A DNA stretch of 64,000 nt from Actinoplanes sp. L3-i22 (GCF_019704555.1 NZ_AP024745.1:10074001-10138000); one strand, 5' to 3'; counted from the stretch's first letter, positions 33,666-42,470 are shown. Notes: a model not told the origin generated them from the sequence alone. A program made the numbers and translations.

Positions 33666-34328
33666 TTGCGCCACCCGTTCCGGGCCGTCGCCGTTCTCGC
33701 CGCGGCCGCCATGCTGATCACCGGGTGCGGCTCCGGCGACGACTGGTCCGAGCCGCACGCCGCGCCGACCCCGATCGGCTCCCTCGCCCCGGGTTTCCTG
33801 GCGCCCTCGGCCAGCCCCGCGCCGGAGAGCACGATCACGCCCGCGCCGGGTTCGTGGTCCGGTGTGCACCCGCCCGCCGGCTACCGGGTGGTGCTGCTCA
33901 CCGTCGGCGACGACGCGCCGACAAAGGCGCTGGTCACCGCCGTGAAATCATGGGCCGAAGCCGAAAAAGCCGATTTGCGGACGATCAATGCCAGCGCTCA
34001 TGATCCGGTCCCGGGGATCAGTGCGGCGGTCGGCCTCAACCCGGATCTGATCGTCAGCGCCGGTGACTCCCTGGTCGACCCGCTGGCCCTGGTCACCGCC
34101 AGCCACCTGGACCAGCAGTTCCTGGTCGTCGGCGCCGAGCTGGCCGAGCCCACCGCGAACGTCACCGCCACCGACTGGGCCGGCGCGTCGTTCCGCGGCG
34201 AGGGCCTGGGGTCGGCCACCAGCTACGACCCGGCGTCGTTCACCGCCGAGCGCTGCGACAACGCCATCCGCGCGGGCGTCGCCGCCGTCCTCCACAACGT
34301 CACCGGCGTCATCGTCTGGCTCAGCTAG
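33666..34328 (+). CDS. Lipoprotein resembling BMP-type substrate-binding proteins
   Basis: A 220-residue lipoprotein with signal helix FRAVAVLAAAAMLITGC (lipobox LITGC, acylated Cys near residue 20), a Pro/Ser/Ala linker of about 50 residues, and a compact α/β domain with YRVVLLTVGDDAPTKALVTAVKSWAEAE, NPDLIVSAGDSLVDPLALV and QQFLVVGAELAEP. The repeated β-strand/Gly pattern resembles one lobe of the basic membrane protein (BMP) periplasmic-binding fold, but the protein is shorter than a full two-lobe binder. TTG 33666 is used because the lipobox then sits at the normal distance and GAGGCAG is upstream; a start at GTG 33546 would add 40 non-signal residues. It is divergent from the HupE-like gene; no transporter is adjacent. 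Confidence 0.7.
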   Translation: MRHPFRAVAVLAAAAMLITGCGSGDDWSEPHAAPTPIGSLAPGFLAPSASPAPESTITPAPGSWSGVHPPAGYRVVLLTVGDDAPTKALVTAVKSWAEAEKADLRTINASAHDPVPGISAAVGLNPDLIVSAGDSLVDPLALVTASHLDQQFLVVGAELAEPTANVTATDWAGASFRGEGLGSATSYDPASFTAERCDNAIRAGVAAVLHNVTGVIVWLS

Positions 34329-34356
34329 CTCGGCAAGAACAATGTGGACGGACAAC

Positions 34357-34385
34357 CGTCCGGCCGGCGCAAGGCCGACCGGACG
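34357..34385 (+). terminator. Terminator of the lipoprotein gene
   Basis: 12-bp stem CGTCCGGCCGGC / GCCGACCGGACG with one mismatch and a 5-base loop, 28 bases after the stop. Confidence 0.6.
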
Positions 34386-34392
34386 ATCCCTC

Positions 34393-34593
34393 CTACGCCG
34401 GCGCAAAACCGGCCACATGCGGTGAGAAACCCAGGCCGGCTCGAAACCAGCCGGCCACATGCGGTGAGAAACCCAGGCCGGCTCGAAACCGGCCGGCCAC
34501 GTGCAGGGAGAACCTAGGCCGGCTCGAAACCGGCCGGCCACGTGCAGGGAGAACCTAGGCCGGCTCGAATCCGGCCACGTGCAGCGAGAACGC
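34393..34593. repeat. Tandem duplication of a gene 3' end, five copies of 38-42 bp
   Basis: Copy 1 (34555-34593) is the last 39 bases of the S8 peptidase coding sequence including its TAG stop. Copies 2-5 (34514-34554, 34473-34513, 34431-34472, 34393-34430) lie head to tail downstream. Reading in the gene's direction each has the order TTCTC..CACGTGGCCGG..TTCGAGCCGGCC. Copy 2 keeps TAG, copies 3 and 4 read TGG at that place, copy 5 reads TAG. Divergence increases away from the gene. There are no spacers. Confidence 0.9.
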
Positions 34594-37398
34594 CCGGATC
34601 GACCCAACGTCCGACCCGGCCCGGTCAGCCACGTGGAACGTCCACGTCCCGTCAACCGGCGACACCCGCAGATCGGCCAACGGATCCGCCGGCCGCCACG
34701 AGCCCGTGAACGGCGCGTTCGCCGACGACGCGGAACTGAACGGCGTAGCCGCGGCATCGTCGAACACCACCTGGCACAGGTTGTTCCCGCCACCCCCGGT
34801 CCGGGCGAACAGCGTCGCGGTCCGGCCGTCCGGCCCGGTCAACGTGCCGACCAGGTCACCGACGAAGGTGTGATCGAGGCCGACCGTAGCCGAAGCCGTG
34901 TCGGTCGAGCACGCCGTGCCGTCGATCGAGAAGGTCAGCGACGACGCGTACCCGACCCCGCTGACGGCCACCGTGGCCGAGATCCCGGTCGGGTCGTTGT
35001 CCGGAATCGCGACCGGCGGCCCGGCATAGGCGAAGTCGGTCACGGCCGTCGCGGGTTGACCGGTCGGCACCACCACGGTGCTGCTGGTCGGCGACAGGAA
35101 CCCGGCGAACGAGATCTTCACGGTCAGCCGGACCGGCTTGCCGAGCGGATATCCGGCGGCCAGTTTCAGCGTGAAGTTCTTCGACTTCGTGGCGCCCGCG
35201 GCGAGGTTCCCGTACGACGCGGCGTGCGGCGTGACGGTCGCCCGCGCGTCGTCGGCGTCGACGACCACGCTGACCCCGGTCGCCGTACCGTCGCCGATGT
35301 TGATCGCCGGAAGCGCGACCGTCGCGTTCTCCCCCGGCTCCAGATAGGCGTCGCCGTCCCCGGTGACCGGGGTGACCGTCGGCGTGCCCGCTTTGACCAG
35401 CGGCTGCGGGGTGGCGCCGGTGTTGCGCAGCAGCAGGTCGGCCCGGACCACGCCGTTGCCGGTGCGGTTGTCGTAGCCGGTGGGGGCCAGGTCGAGGGCG
35501 GTCCCGGTGAGCGCGGAACGGATCTCCGCGTTGGTCATCCCGGGGTTGCCGGAGAGCGCGAGCGCGGCGATCGCGGCGGCGTGCGGCGCGGCGGCCGAGG
35601 TACCGAAGAACGGCGCGAAGTCGGGGATCGAGGTCAGCACCCCGTCGGCCGCGGTGATCTCCGGCTTGTTCCGGACCGAGCCGCCGGTCGAGCTGAAGTT
35701 CCCGGGGGTCAGCGGGGTCCCGTCGGCGTTGAAGAAGACCCGCCGCGGCCCGTCCGAGGTGAACCGTTCCGGCTTGGTCTGCTTGGTGAAGACGTTCGGG
35801 TACGGCCCGGCCGGGTTCGGCGGGTCGCCGTCCTCCAGGTCGAACGGCAGCGGCGCGGCGGCCGGCGCCGCGGCGACCGAGAACGCGCCCACGGCGGCGC
35901 TGTGCCCCCGGGTGATGCCGGGCGTCGAGAATGCCTTGAGCGTCCCGTCGGGCGAGTCCGCGAACCGGCCACGGAACACGCTGAGCTGGAAGTACCGGTC
36001 GGCGCCGGAGTACTTCACCACGGCCAGCTTCTGGTTGCTCCCGGCTCCGGTGGCGAGGATCTCGAACGGATCGTCGTTGCCGTCCTGGGTGTCCTGGGAG
36101 AAGTCGGAGACGTTCCCGGCGGCGTCGATCAGGTAGAGGTCGTAGTCGTTGGCCGACGCGCCGAGCGGGTCCGCCCACCAGAGCGCGGTCACGCAGTTCG
36201 CGCTGCCCGGCGAGAGCGGGTCGAAGACCTGCACGCCGGCGCCCGGGTCGAAGTCGTGCGCCTCGCCGGCGAACTTGCCGATCCCCCTACCGGAGGCGGC
36301 GAAGTCGCCCTCCCAGTTGCCGGCGGTCCCGTCGAGCGTGTTGCCCTCGTTGCCGGCCGAGCTGAAGTAGAAGCCGCCGTCGGCGATCACGGCGTTGACC
36401 GCCTGCGCGGGCAGGCCGTCCTGGAACGGGCTCTCGTGGTAGTACACGACGTCGTCCACGATGATGTCGCAGCCGGCGGTGAACCGCAGCGCCCGGATGT
36501 TCTCCGCGAAGCTCGCCTCGCTGGTGAACGCGGTGGCGAAGCCGAGCTTCGCGTTCGGCACCAGGTCGTGGATGATCTCCAGCATCGCGGTGCCCTCGTC
36601 GCCGTCGCCCTCCTGGCCGGTGAGCACGTCGAGGTCGGCCGGCAGGTCGCCGCTGGCCTGGGACGCGGCGAGCGAGTCGACGCCGTCGGAGAGCGCGCAG
36701 ACCTTCACGCCGGTGCCGGTGACCTTGTATCTGGTGCGCGCGGTGTCGGCGGCGTGCGTGCGGTCGCCCTCGGAGACGACCGAGCCCTGGTCGGCCGCGA
36801 CCGCGGCGATCTTCGCCGTGGCGGCCCGCACCGCGCCCTCGACCCGGGCCTCCCGGGTCTCCTTCGACTCCGCGGCGGGCCTGCTCCGCAGATCGGTCTC
36901 GTGTGCGCTGATCAGGCCGTGCGCGATGCTGACCCCGGTCACGTCGGACCAGCCGGCGATCGTGGTCAGGGCGCCCAGCGGCGCTTCGACGAGCACCGTC
37001 CCGGTCGCCGCGGACGGGTACCGGATGCCGGCGCCCACCTTGCGCAGCCGGCCGAGCAGGTCGTCGCCGATCTTCGCGGCGTGCACCTCGACCCGGGTGG
37101 TGCCGGACTTGGTGACCTCGACGCCGGTGCCCAGCCGGGGCAGCGCGCTCGCCGCGACCTTGCCGCTCCGCTGCCGCAGCTCGACGGCGAGCCGGCTGTC
37201 CAGCTTCCGCTCGGCGCCGGACAGTGACTTCTTCAGGTCCTGCAATGCCGCGATCTGCCCATATGCCCGATCAGTGACATCTTCTGGTCCCTTCGCGCCG
37301 GCTCCCTGCGCCCCGATGCCCACCACCAGCATCCCGGCCGCACATCCGATCACCACACGCCGCAGTCCACGTCCTCTAGCTCCCAAGACATCCCCCAC
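34555..37398 (-). CDS. Secreted S8-type serine peptidase with C-terminal P-domain
   Basis: A 947-residue exported protein. Signal peptide about 1-35; prodomain-like region to about 225; peptidase domain about 226-640 with Asp238 (CALSDGVDS), oxyanion Asn350 (SSAGNEGN) and the Ser motif FGTSAAAPH. At the place of the catalytic His box (HGT) the sequence is DEGTAMLEIIHD, so Glu268 stands where subtilisins have His. Then a CARDB/immunoglobulin-like β-domain (about 670-800) and a proprotein-convertase P-domain (about 810-947, DLVGTLTGPDGRTATLF...GTWTFHVADRAG). It is probably a wall-associated or released protease or a related non-classical triad enzyme. Start GTG 37398 is uncertain; TTG 37386 has GGGGGA 4 bases upstream. 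The 3' end is tandemly duplicated. Confidence 0.9.
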   Translation of the reverse strand: MGDVLGARGRGLRRVVIGCAAGMLVVGIGAQGAGAKGPEDVTDRAYGQIAALQDLKKSLSGAERKLDSRLAVELRQRSGKVAASALPRLGTGVEVTKSGTTRVEVHAAKIGDDLLGRLRKVGAGIRYPSAATGTVLVEAPLGALTTIAGWSDVTGVSIAHGLISAHETDLRSRPAAESKETREARVEGAVRAATAKIAAVAADQGSVVSEGDRTHAADTARTRYKVTGTGVKVCALSDGVDSLAASQASGDLPADLDVLTGQEGDGDEGTAMLEIIHDLVPNAKLGFATAFTSEASFAENIRALRFTAGCDIIVDDVVYYHESPFQDGLPAQAVNAVIADGGFYFSSAGNEGNTLDGTAGNWEGDFAASGRGIGKFAGEAHDFDPGAGVQVFDPLSPGSANCVTALWWADPLGASANDYDLYLIDAAGNVSDFSQDTQDGNDDPFEILATGAGSNQKLAVVKYSGADRYFQLSVFRGRFADSPDGTLKAFSTPGITRGHSAAVGAFSVAAAPAAAPLPFDLEDGDPPNPAGPYPNVFTKQTKPERFTSDGPRRVFFNADGTPLTPGNFSSTGGSVRNKPEITAADGVLTSIPDFAPFFGTSAAAPHAAAIAALALSGNPGMTNAEIRSALTGTALDLAPTGYDNRTGNGVVRADLLLRNTGATPQPLVKAGTPTVTPVTGDGDAYLEPGENATVALPAINIGDGTATGVSVVVDADDARATVTPHAASYGNLAAGATKSKNFTLKLAAGYPLGKPVRLTVKISFAGFLSPTSSTVVVPTGQPATAVTDFAYAGPPVAIPDNDPTGISATVAVSGVGYASSLTFSIDGTACSTDTASATVGLDHTFVGDLVGTLTGPDGRTATLFARTGGGGNNLCQVVFDDAAATPFSSASSANAPFTGSWRPADPLADLRVSPVDGTWTFHVADRAGSDVGSIRAFSLHVAGFEPA

Positions 37399-37580
37399 TG
37401 ACGAACATCGATTCGATGCTCGTGAATGTTAGTTGCCTTCAGAGATCAACAGAACGTGTAACAGCCGATCACTCTCGGTCTTAACAATCAAGATCCGATG
37501 ATGTACGGACATAGCCCCGTGAACCGGAACACCCACGGATCACGGATCCCCACCAGCGGCGAGACCCGGCAAACCACCCC

Positions 37581-37616
37581 GAGCCGGCGGGTCCTAGGCG
37601 GGAGCCGGCGGATCCT
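37581..37616. repeat. Two-copy 21-bp repeat across the stop of the immunity-like gene
   Basis: GAGCCGGCGGGTCCT (37581-37595) and GAGCCGGCGGATCCT (37602-37616) are 21 bases apart. The TAG stop (37594-37596) lies between and partly inside them, so the gene's 3' end is partly duplicated. The gap 37399-37593 otherwise holds the peptidase promoter region, which is AT-richer and contains TCTTGATTGTTAAG on the minus strand. Confidence 0.5.
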
Positions 37617-38040
37617 GGGCGAGCCCGCGGAAGACCGCGCCGCAGACGTCGAGGCAGTGCGCCAGCACCACATCCGCGGGTAGCAGCTCGGTCGTGGTGA
37701 ACACGAAGGCCTCCCGGTCGACCCGCTCGACCGAGTCGACGATCGGCGCCGCGGCCAGCGTCTCCTCGAAGACATCGGTGCCCGGGTTGGACAGGTCGAA
37801 CCAGATCAGTGCCTCGTCGCCGAAGCTCAGCCCCCACTCCAGGCCGTCGGAGGTGCTCAGGCCCAGCGAGTGCGGCAGGTAGGCGAGCGCCGGATCCCGC
37901 GGCAGCCGGGCCAGCGCCTCGGCCACCACCGGGCGCCCGGCCAGCGCGTCGCCTGCCCAGAAGTGCCAGCCCTCGCTGCCGGGGCGCGATTCGACACCGT
38001 CGACCGCCCAGCCCGGACGCGAACGTCGTAACCAGCTCAT
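37594..38040 (-). CDS. Probable immunity protein for the adjacent nuclease toxin
   Basis: A 148-residue acidic soluble protein with no signal peptide: WRF-like N-terminus MSWLRRSRPGWAVDGVE, then GWHFWAGDAL, LGLSTSDGLEWGLSFGDEALIWFDL and VDREAFVFTTTELL. It lies 55 bases downstream of a secreted toxin on the same strand, the standard place for a cytoplasmic immunity protein that binds and blocks the toxin domain. I do not recognise a named immunity family; the call rests on position, size, acidity and cytoplasmic nature. A hairpin separates it from the toxin gene. Confidence 0.6.
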   Translation of the reverse strand: MSWLRRSRPGWAVDGVESRPGSEGWHFWAGDALAGRPVVAEALARLPRDPALAYLPHSLGLSTSDGLEWGLSFGDEALIWFDLSNPGTDVFEETLAAAPIVDSVERVDREAFVFTTTELLPADVVLAHCLDVCGAVFRGLAQDPPAPA

Positions 38041-38059
38041 CGGCTCACTATCGGGTAAG

Positions 38060-38085
38060 GGGGCCCGGTGTCGCCACCGGGCCCC
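38060..38085 (-). terminator. Hairpin between toxin and immunity genes
   Basis: 11-bp perfect stem GGGGCCCGGTG / CACCGGGCCCC with a 4-base loop, ten bases after the toxin stop at 38096. It could end the toxin transcript, leaving immunity expression to its own promoter or to read-through. Confidence 0.6.
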
Positions 38086-38095
38086 GCGGTCGGGG

Positions 38096-40255
38096 TCAGG
38101 GGTAGAACGAGCCGTTCGACGGGTAGATCTTGAACGGGATCCGCTTGGTCCGCAGACAGTCGAGCAGGTCCTGCGGGATGTCCAGGGTGCCGTCGGCGCC
38201 CGGCAGGAAGTGCCACAAAACGTCGTCCACCTTGCCGTTGTCCAGCGCCCACCGGTCCTGCTCGCACTGCTTCAGGTAGCCGGTCTTGTTGTCCTTGCTC
38301 GGGTGCGGGCGACCGGTCTTCACCTCGTGCAGCTTGAGCGGCGGCCCGGTCTCCAGGAAGTCCGGCTCGCGGGCCGCGTTCGGGAACGGCACCCCGCCGG
38401 TCTCGAACCGCGCGTCCTTGCCGATCTTGCCGGGGACGTTCCCGAGGATCTCCTCGATGACGTACTTCTCGCCGGCCTTCCAGCCGCGGATCCACGGGAT
38501 CGCGGCGGGCGGCGGCGTGACCGCCGAGGTCAGCGCGTCGGCCAGCCGGTTCAGGCTGTTCTTGCCGTTGGCCGCCATCCGCAGAATGATGTTGTCGGCG
38601 AAGCCCGCGTCGGTGAACCGGCCGTACCGGCCGACCATGATGGTCTTGAGCGTGAGGATCTTGACGCTGTCCGAGATCTTGCTGTACTTCGCGACGAACG
38701 TGGCGACCTTGTCCAGCCGGTGCAGGTACTTGGCCACGAACTTGGCCGCCTTACCGGGGATCGCGACCGCGTCACCGACGTAGGGGACCAGCCCCATCAC
38801 CGACAGCCCGGCGCCGACCCAGTCCTGATTGATCAGACCGGCGATGGTGTCCCGCAGGTCCGCCAGGCCACCGAGGACCCAGCCGACCACCGGGATCAGG
38901 CTCAGCCCGCCGGAGCACAGGTAGCCCGACAGCCACGCCATCGAGTCCTTCGGCTTGAAATCACCGGCGATCAAACCCACCACAAAATCGCTGACGTACG
39001 TCCATTTGCTGACCCGCTCGTCGGCGACCGTCGGGTCCAGTCCCTGGTCCTCGGCGTGCGCCACCTCGTAGGCGTCGGCGATCGCGTCCCCGTCGGTGTC
39101 GGCCGACAGCGGATCGGTGTAGTAGTCGCTGATCTCCACCAGGTCGCTGAGCCCGTCCCCGTCGGAGTCCGGGTTCGCGGGATCGGTCCCGGTGTCGTCG
39201 ACCTCGGTCCCGTCGAGGATGCCGTCCCCGTCGGTGTCGGTGTCGGTCGGCGTGGTCGGCACCGGCGAGGTCGGCTCGCTGACCGGCGGCGGCGGGTTGT
39301 CCGCCACCAGCGGGTTCCGGCCCTGGGCCACCTCGGCGCCGTCGGCCAGCCCGTCCCCGTCGGTGTCCGGATCGGTCAGTTTCGTGCCGAGCTCCTGCTC
39401 GCGCAGGTTGGTCAGGCCGTCGCCGTCGGCGTCCTCGGCCCCGTCGGTCACGCCGTCGCCGTCGGAGTCCGGGTTGTTCGGCCGGGTGAACGTCGCGAGC
39501 TGCTCGATCTCGGTGAGGTCGGTCAGCCCGTCGCCGTCCGAGTCGGCGACCAGCGGGCTCGAGCCGAACCGCAGCTCGGTCACGTCCACCACGCCGTCGG
39601 CGTCGTGGTCGCCCTCGTAGGTGATCCCGAACCGGCCGAGCACCGCGAAGCCGTTCTTCCAGCTCTCCGCGGCGTACTCGGTGGCGTCCTCCGGGTCGGC
39701 CTCGCCGAGCTGCTCGTCGGCGTTCTTGAGCGCCTTCTTCGCCTTCGTCAGGTCGGCCTGCGCGTCGGCGAGACCGGCGGGCGCCGGCGGCGCCGGGCTG
39801 ATCACGGTCCACGGCCCGACGATCGCCTGGGCGTCCTGCACGGACGCGTCGGCGAGCAGCCGGACCCCGGTCAGCGACGAGACCAGCGCGTCCAGGTACG
39901 GCTGCTTCTCGTCGGCGTCGTCCTCGAGCTCGTCCAGCAGCTCGCCGAGGTTGCCGAACGCCTTCTTCGCGTCGGTCGCGGTCTTGAGCCGGGCCCCGTC
40001 GAAGTACCGGGTGTCCAGGTCGTCGACGACCGGCTGGAGCTTCTCCCGGGTGTCCTCGCTGTCGAAGTACGGCGCGACCCGGGTGGTCGCGTCGCGGACG
40101 TAGGTGGGCGCGTCCCGGGTGTACTTCGCGGCCGGGATCTTCTTGACCGCGGTCTCCCAGTCCAGGTCGGCCGCGTACGCGGGTGACGCGACCAGGAAGG
40201 TCGAGACCAGGGCGGCGACGGACCCGAGGATCCCCGCCTTTCGGGCAGCACGCAT
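38096..40255 (-). CDS. Secreted polymorphic toxin with TSP3 repeats and PD-(D/E)XK nuclease C-terminus
   Basis: A 719-residue protein. Signal peptide 1-28 (AYA-ADL); helical region about 30-200; about seven thrombospondin type-3 Ca2+-binding repeats (about 205-410, e.g. DSDGDGLTDLTEIEQL, DTDGDGILDGTEVDDTG); a hydrophobic pretoxin segment (about 430-520) with GGLSLIPVVGWVLGGLADL and GLVPYVGDAVAIPGKAAKF, common just before toxin domains; and a C-terminal domain of about 130 residues with ARFETG, EPDFLE (Asp632) and LHEVKTG (Glu644, Lys646), a PD-(D/E)XK nuclease signature. It would be exported, extended by Ca2+-rigid repeats, and deliver a DNase/RNase to rivals. ATG 40255 has GGGGGAGG 5 bases upstream. 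The next gene is the likely immunity protein. Confidence 0.82.
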   Translation of the reverse strand: MRAARKAGILGSVAALVSTFLVASPAYAADLDWETAVKKIPAAKYTRDAPTYVRDATTRVAPYFDSEDTREKLQPVVDDLDTRYFDGARLKTATDAKKAFGNLGELLDELEDDADEKQPYLDALVSSLTGVRLLADASVQDAQAIVGPWTVISPAPPAPAGLADAQADLTKAKKALKNADEQLGEADPEDATEYAAESWKNGFAVLGRFGITYEGDHDADGVVDVTELRFGSSPLVADSDGDGLTDLTEIEQLATFTRPNNPDSDGDGVTDGAEDADGDGLTNLREQELGTKLTDPDTDGDGLADGAEVAQGRNPLVADNPPPPVSEPTSPVPTTPTDTDTDGDGILDGTEVDDTGTDPANPDSDGDGLSDLVEISDYYTDPLSADTDGDAIADAYEVAHAEDQGLDPTVADERVSKWTYVSDFVVGLIAGDFKPKDSMAWLSGYLCSGGLSLIPVVGWVLGGLADLRDTIAGLINQDWVGAGLSVMGLVPYVGDAVAIPGKAAKFVAKYLHRLDKVATFVAKYSKISDSVKILTLKTIMVGRYGRFTDAGFADNIILRMAANGKNSLNRLADALTSAVTPPPAAIPWIRGWKAGEKYVIEEILGNVPGKIGKDARFETGGVPFPNAAREPDFLETGPPLKLHEVKTGRPHPSKDNKTGYLKQCEQDRWALDNGKVDDVLWHFLPGADGTLDIPQDLLDCLRTKRIPFKIYPSNGSFYP

Positions 40256-40273
40256 GAAGCCTCCCCCGTGTGC

Positions 40274-40292
40274 GTCACCGGAGGTCGGTGAC
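40274..40292 (-). promoter_or_regulatory. Inverted repeat in the toxin promoter region
   Basis: GTCACCG-GAGGT-CGGTGAC, a perfect 7-bp inverted repeat 19 bases before the toxin start. Further upstream (40325-40360) is an unusually AT-rich stretch (AGATAAATATGAAAATGAG) that is likely the promoter. Confidence 0.45.
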
Positions 40293-40366
40293 CGCTGGGC
40301 AGACTATCGATGGGCCTGAATGCGTGCAATAGAGCTAGATAAATATGAAAATGAGCTCGGCGGGGG

Positions 40367-41614
40367 TCAGGACGCGGGCGGGGTGTCGTCGGCAGCGGCG
40401 TCGGTGGCGGCGGTCGCCGGTGGCGCGTCCGCGTCGTCGGCGAACCTGCGGTCCGGGTCGCGGGTCAGGTTCTCGCCGGTCGCGGCGTCGAAGACGTGCA
40501 TCCGTTCCGGGTCGAACCACAGGTCGGCCTTCGTGCCGGAGCGGATCCGGCTGGAGGCGTCCAGGGCGACGACCAGCTGGGTGCGCATCTGCTCGCTGTC
40601 GAGCTCGCGTTCCAGCTCCTCGAGCCGCTGGGTGATCTCCGGCGGCGCGCTGTACGGGACGTACGCGTACAGCTGGTTGCCCAGCCACTCGGTGACGTCG
40701 ACCTCCGCGGTGAACGCCTGCCCCCGGGCCCGCACCCGGCTGTCCACCAGGCCGGCGTCCTCGAAGTGCTCGGGACGCAGGCCGATGATCACCAGTTCCC
40801 GTTCGCCGACCTTCCGCAGCCGCGGGCTGGACGCGGCGACCGTCCCGAACGGCGTCTCGATCCGGCCCTTCCGGAACCGCCCGGGCATGAAGTTCATCGG
40901 CGGCGACCCGATGAAACCGGCCACGAACAGGTTCGCCGGCTCCTCGTACAGCTGGTGTGCCGTGCCGACCTGCTGCAGGACGCCCTTGCGCAGCACCGCG
41001 ATCCGGTCGCCGAGGGTCATCGCCTCGGTCTGGTCGTGGGTGACGTAGACCGTCGTCGTGCCCAGCCGGCGCTGCATCCGGGCGATCTCGGTGCGCATCT
41101 GCCCGCGCAGCTTCGCGTCCAGGTTCGACAGCGGCTCGTCGAAGAGGAACGCGTCGGCCTTGCGGACGATCGCCCGGCCCATCGCGACGCGCTGGCGCTG
41201 CCCGCCGGAGAGGTTCGCCGGCCGGCGTTCCAGGTGCTCGGTGAGCTGGAGCAGGGACGCGGCGTGGGTGACCTGTTCGCGGACCTCCTCCTCGGGCGCC
41301 TTGCGGAGCCGCAGCGGGAACGCGATGTTCTCGTAGACGGTCAGGTGCGGGTACAGCGCGTAGTTCTGGAACACCATGGCGAGGTTGCGGTCCCGGGGCG
41401 CCTTCTTGTTCACCCGGGTCTCGCCGATGATCATGTCGCCCGAGGTGATGTCCTCCAGGCCGACGATCATGCGGAGCAGGGTGGACTTGCCGCACCCGGA
41501 CGGGCCCACCAGGATGATGAACTCGCCGTCGGCGATGTCCAGGCTGACGTTGTCGACGGCCTGGAAGCCGTCGCCGTACCGCTTGACGATGTTCCGCATG
41601 GTGATGGCGGCCAT
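40367..41614 (-). CDS. Sugar ABC importer ATPase, UgpC/MsiK type
   Basis: A 415-residue CUT1-type ATPase: Walker [11 protein letters not shown]-loop [12 protein letters not shown], signature LSGGQRQR, Walker [14 protein letters not shown] and H-loop VTHDQTEAM. Residues about 240-370 form the regulatory TOBE/MalK C-terminal domain ([20 protein letters not shown]), followed by an acidic Ala/Asp-rich tail. It energises the two permeases encoded upstream; MsiK-like ATPases of actinomycetes often serve several sugar importers. The ribosome site GGGGAGGACG lies shortly before the ATG. It is the last gene of the operon binding protein-permease-permease-ATPase. Confidence 0.94.
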   Translation of the reverse strand: MAAITMRNIVKRYGDGFQAVDNVSLDIADGEFIILVGPSGCGKSTLLRMIVGLEDITSGDMIIGETRVNKKAPRDRNLAMVFQNYALYPHLTVYENIAFPLRLRKAPEEEVREQVTHAASLLQLTEHLERRPANLSGGQRQRVAMGRAIVRKADAFLFDEPLSNLDAKLRGQMRTEIARMQRRLGTTTVYVTHDQTEAMTLGDRIAVLRKGVLQQVGTAHQLYEEPANLFVAGFIGSPPMNFMPGRFRKGRIETPFGTVAASSPRLRKVGERELVIIGLRPEHFEDAGLVDSRVRARGQAFTAEVDVTEWLGNQLYAYVPYSAPPEITQRLEELERELDSEQMRTQLVVALDASSRIRSGTKADLWFDPERMHVFDAATGENLTRDPDRRFADDADAPPATAATDAAADDTPPAS

Positions 41615-41633
41615 GAACTCGTCCTCCCCCAGT

Positions 41634-42470
41634 TCAGCCCTTGACGGCGCCGGCGGTGAGGCCGGCCATGATCCGGCGCTGGAAGATCAGCACCAGGATG
41701 ACGACGGGAATCGTCACGACCACCGAGGCGGCCATGATGTACGTGATCGGCGACTCGAACTGCGACGCGCCGGTGAAGAACGACAGCGCGGCCGGCACCG
41801 TGCGGGCCCGGTCGGTCGAGGTCAGCGAGATCGCCAGCAGGAACTCGTTCCAGCAGAAGAAGAACGTCAGGATCGCCGTGGTGAACACGCCGGGCGCGGC
41901 CAGCGGCACGATCACCTTGCGGAACGCCTGCCAGGCGGTGGCCCCGTCGACCTGGGCGGCCTGCTCCATCTCCCAGGGGATCTGCCGGAAGAACGCCGAC
42001 ATGGTCCAGATCGACAGCGGCAGGGCGAACGTCAGGTACGGGATGATCAACCCGATCCAGGTGTCGTAGATGCCCAGGTTGCGCCACATGTTGAAGAGCG
42101 GGCCGACGAGCGCGGCCTGCGGGAACATCGCGATCGCCAGGGCCATCGAGAGCAGGAACTTCTTGCCGGGGAACGTCATCCGGGCGATCGCGTACGCGGC
42201 GAACATCGCGATCACCACCGCGAGCCCGGTGGCGATCAGGGCGATCCCGACCGAGTTGCGCAGCGCGCTGGTGAACAGCGAGTCGGCGAAGACCGTCCGG
42301 TAGTTGTCCCACACCCAGGTCTTCGGGAAGAACGTCGGCGTCCCGCCGCGGAACGTGTCCGGGTCCTTGAACGACAGCGAGACCATCCAGAGCAGCGGGA
42401 ACAGCGCCCAGACCAGGATCAGCAGACCCCCGACGGTCCACCAGCCGCTGACCCGGCGATCCGTCGCCAT
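41634..42470 (-). CDS. Sugar ABC importer permease, MalG-like
   Basis: A 278-residue inner-membrane permease with six helices and the EAA loop [26 protein letters not shown] that docks onto the ATPase. The first helix is [21 protein letters not shown], typical of MalG/LacG. The ATG at 42470 overlaps the TGA of the upstream permease gene, so the two are translationally coupled; an in-frame GTG one codon earlier is also possible. It forms the translocation pore together with the MalF-like protein. Confidence 0.93.
   Translation of the reverse strand: MATDRRVSGWWTVGGLLILVWALFPLLWMVSLSFKDPDTFRGGTPTFFPKTWVWDNYRTVFADSLFTSALRNSVGIALIATGLAVVIAMFAAYAIARMTFPGKKFLLSMALAIAMFPQAALVGPLFNMWRNLGIYDTWIGLIIPYLTFALPLSIWTMSAFFRQIPWEMEQAAQVDGATAWQAFRKVIVPLAAPGVFTTAILTFFFCWNEFLLAISLTSTDRARTVPAALSFFTGASQFESPITYIMAASVVVTIPVVILVLIFQRRIMAGLTAGAVKG

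Noticed and set aside
34393..34593. CRISPR array
   Set aside because: Units are adjacent without unique spacers, one unit is the coding end of a gene, and no cas genes are near.
37433..37593. Small gene between the peptidase and the immunity-like gene
   Set aside because: The only short frames here are not preceded by a ribosome site and have no codon bias; the segment looks like a promoter region plus a short repeat.
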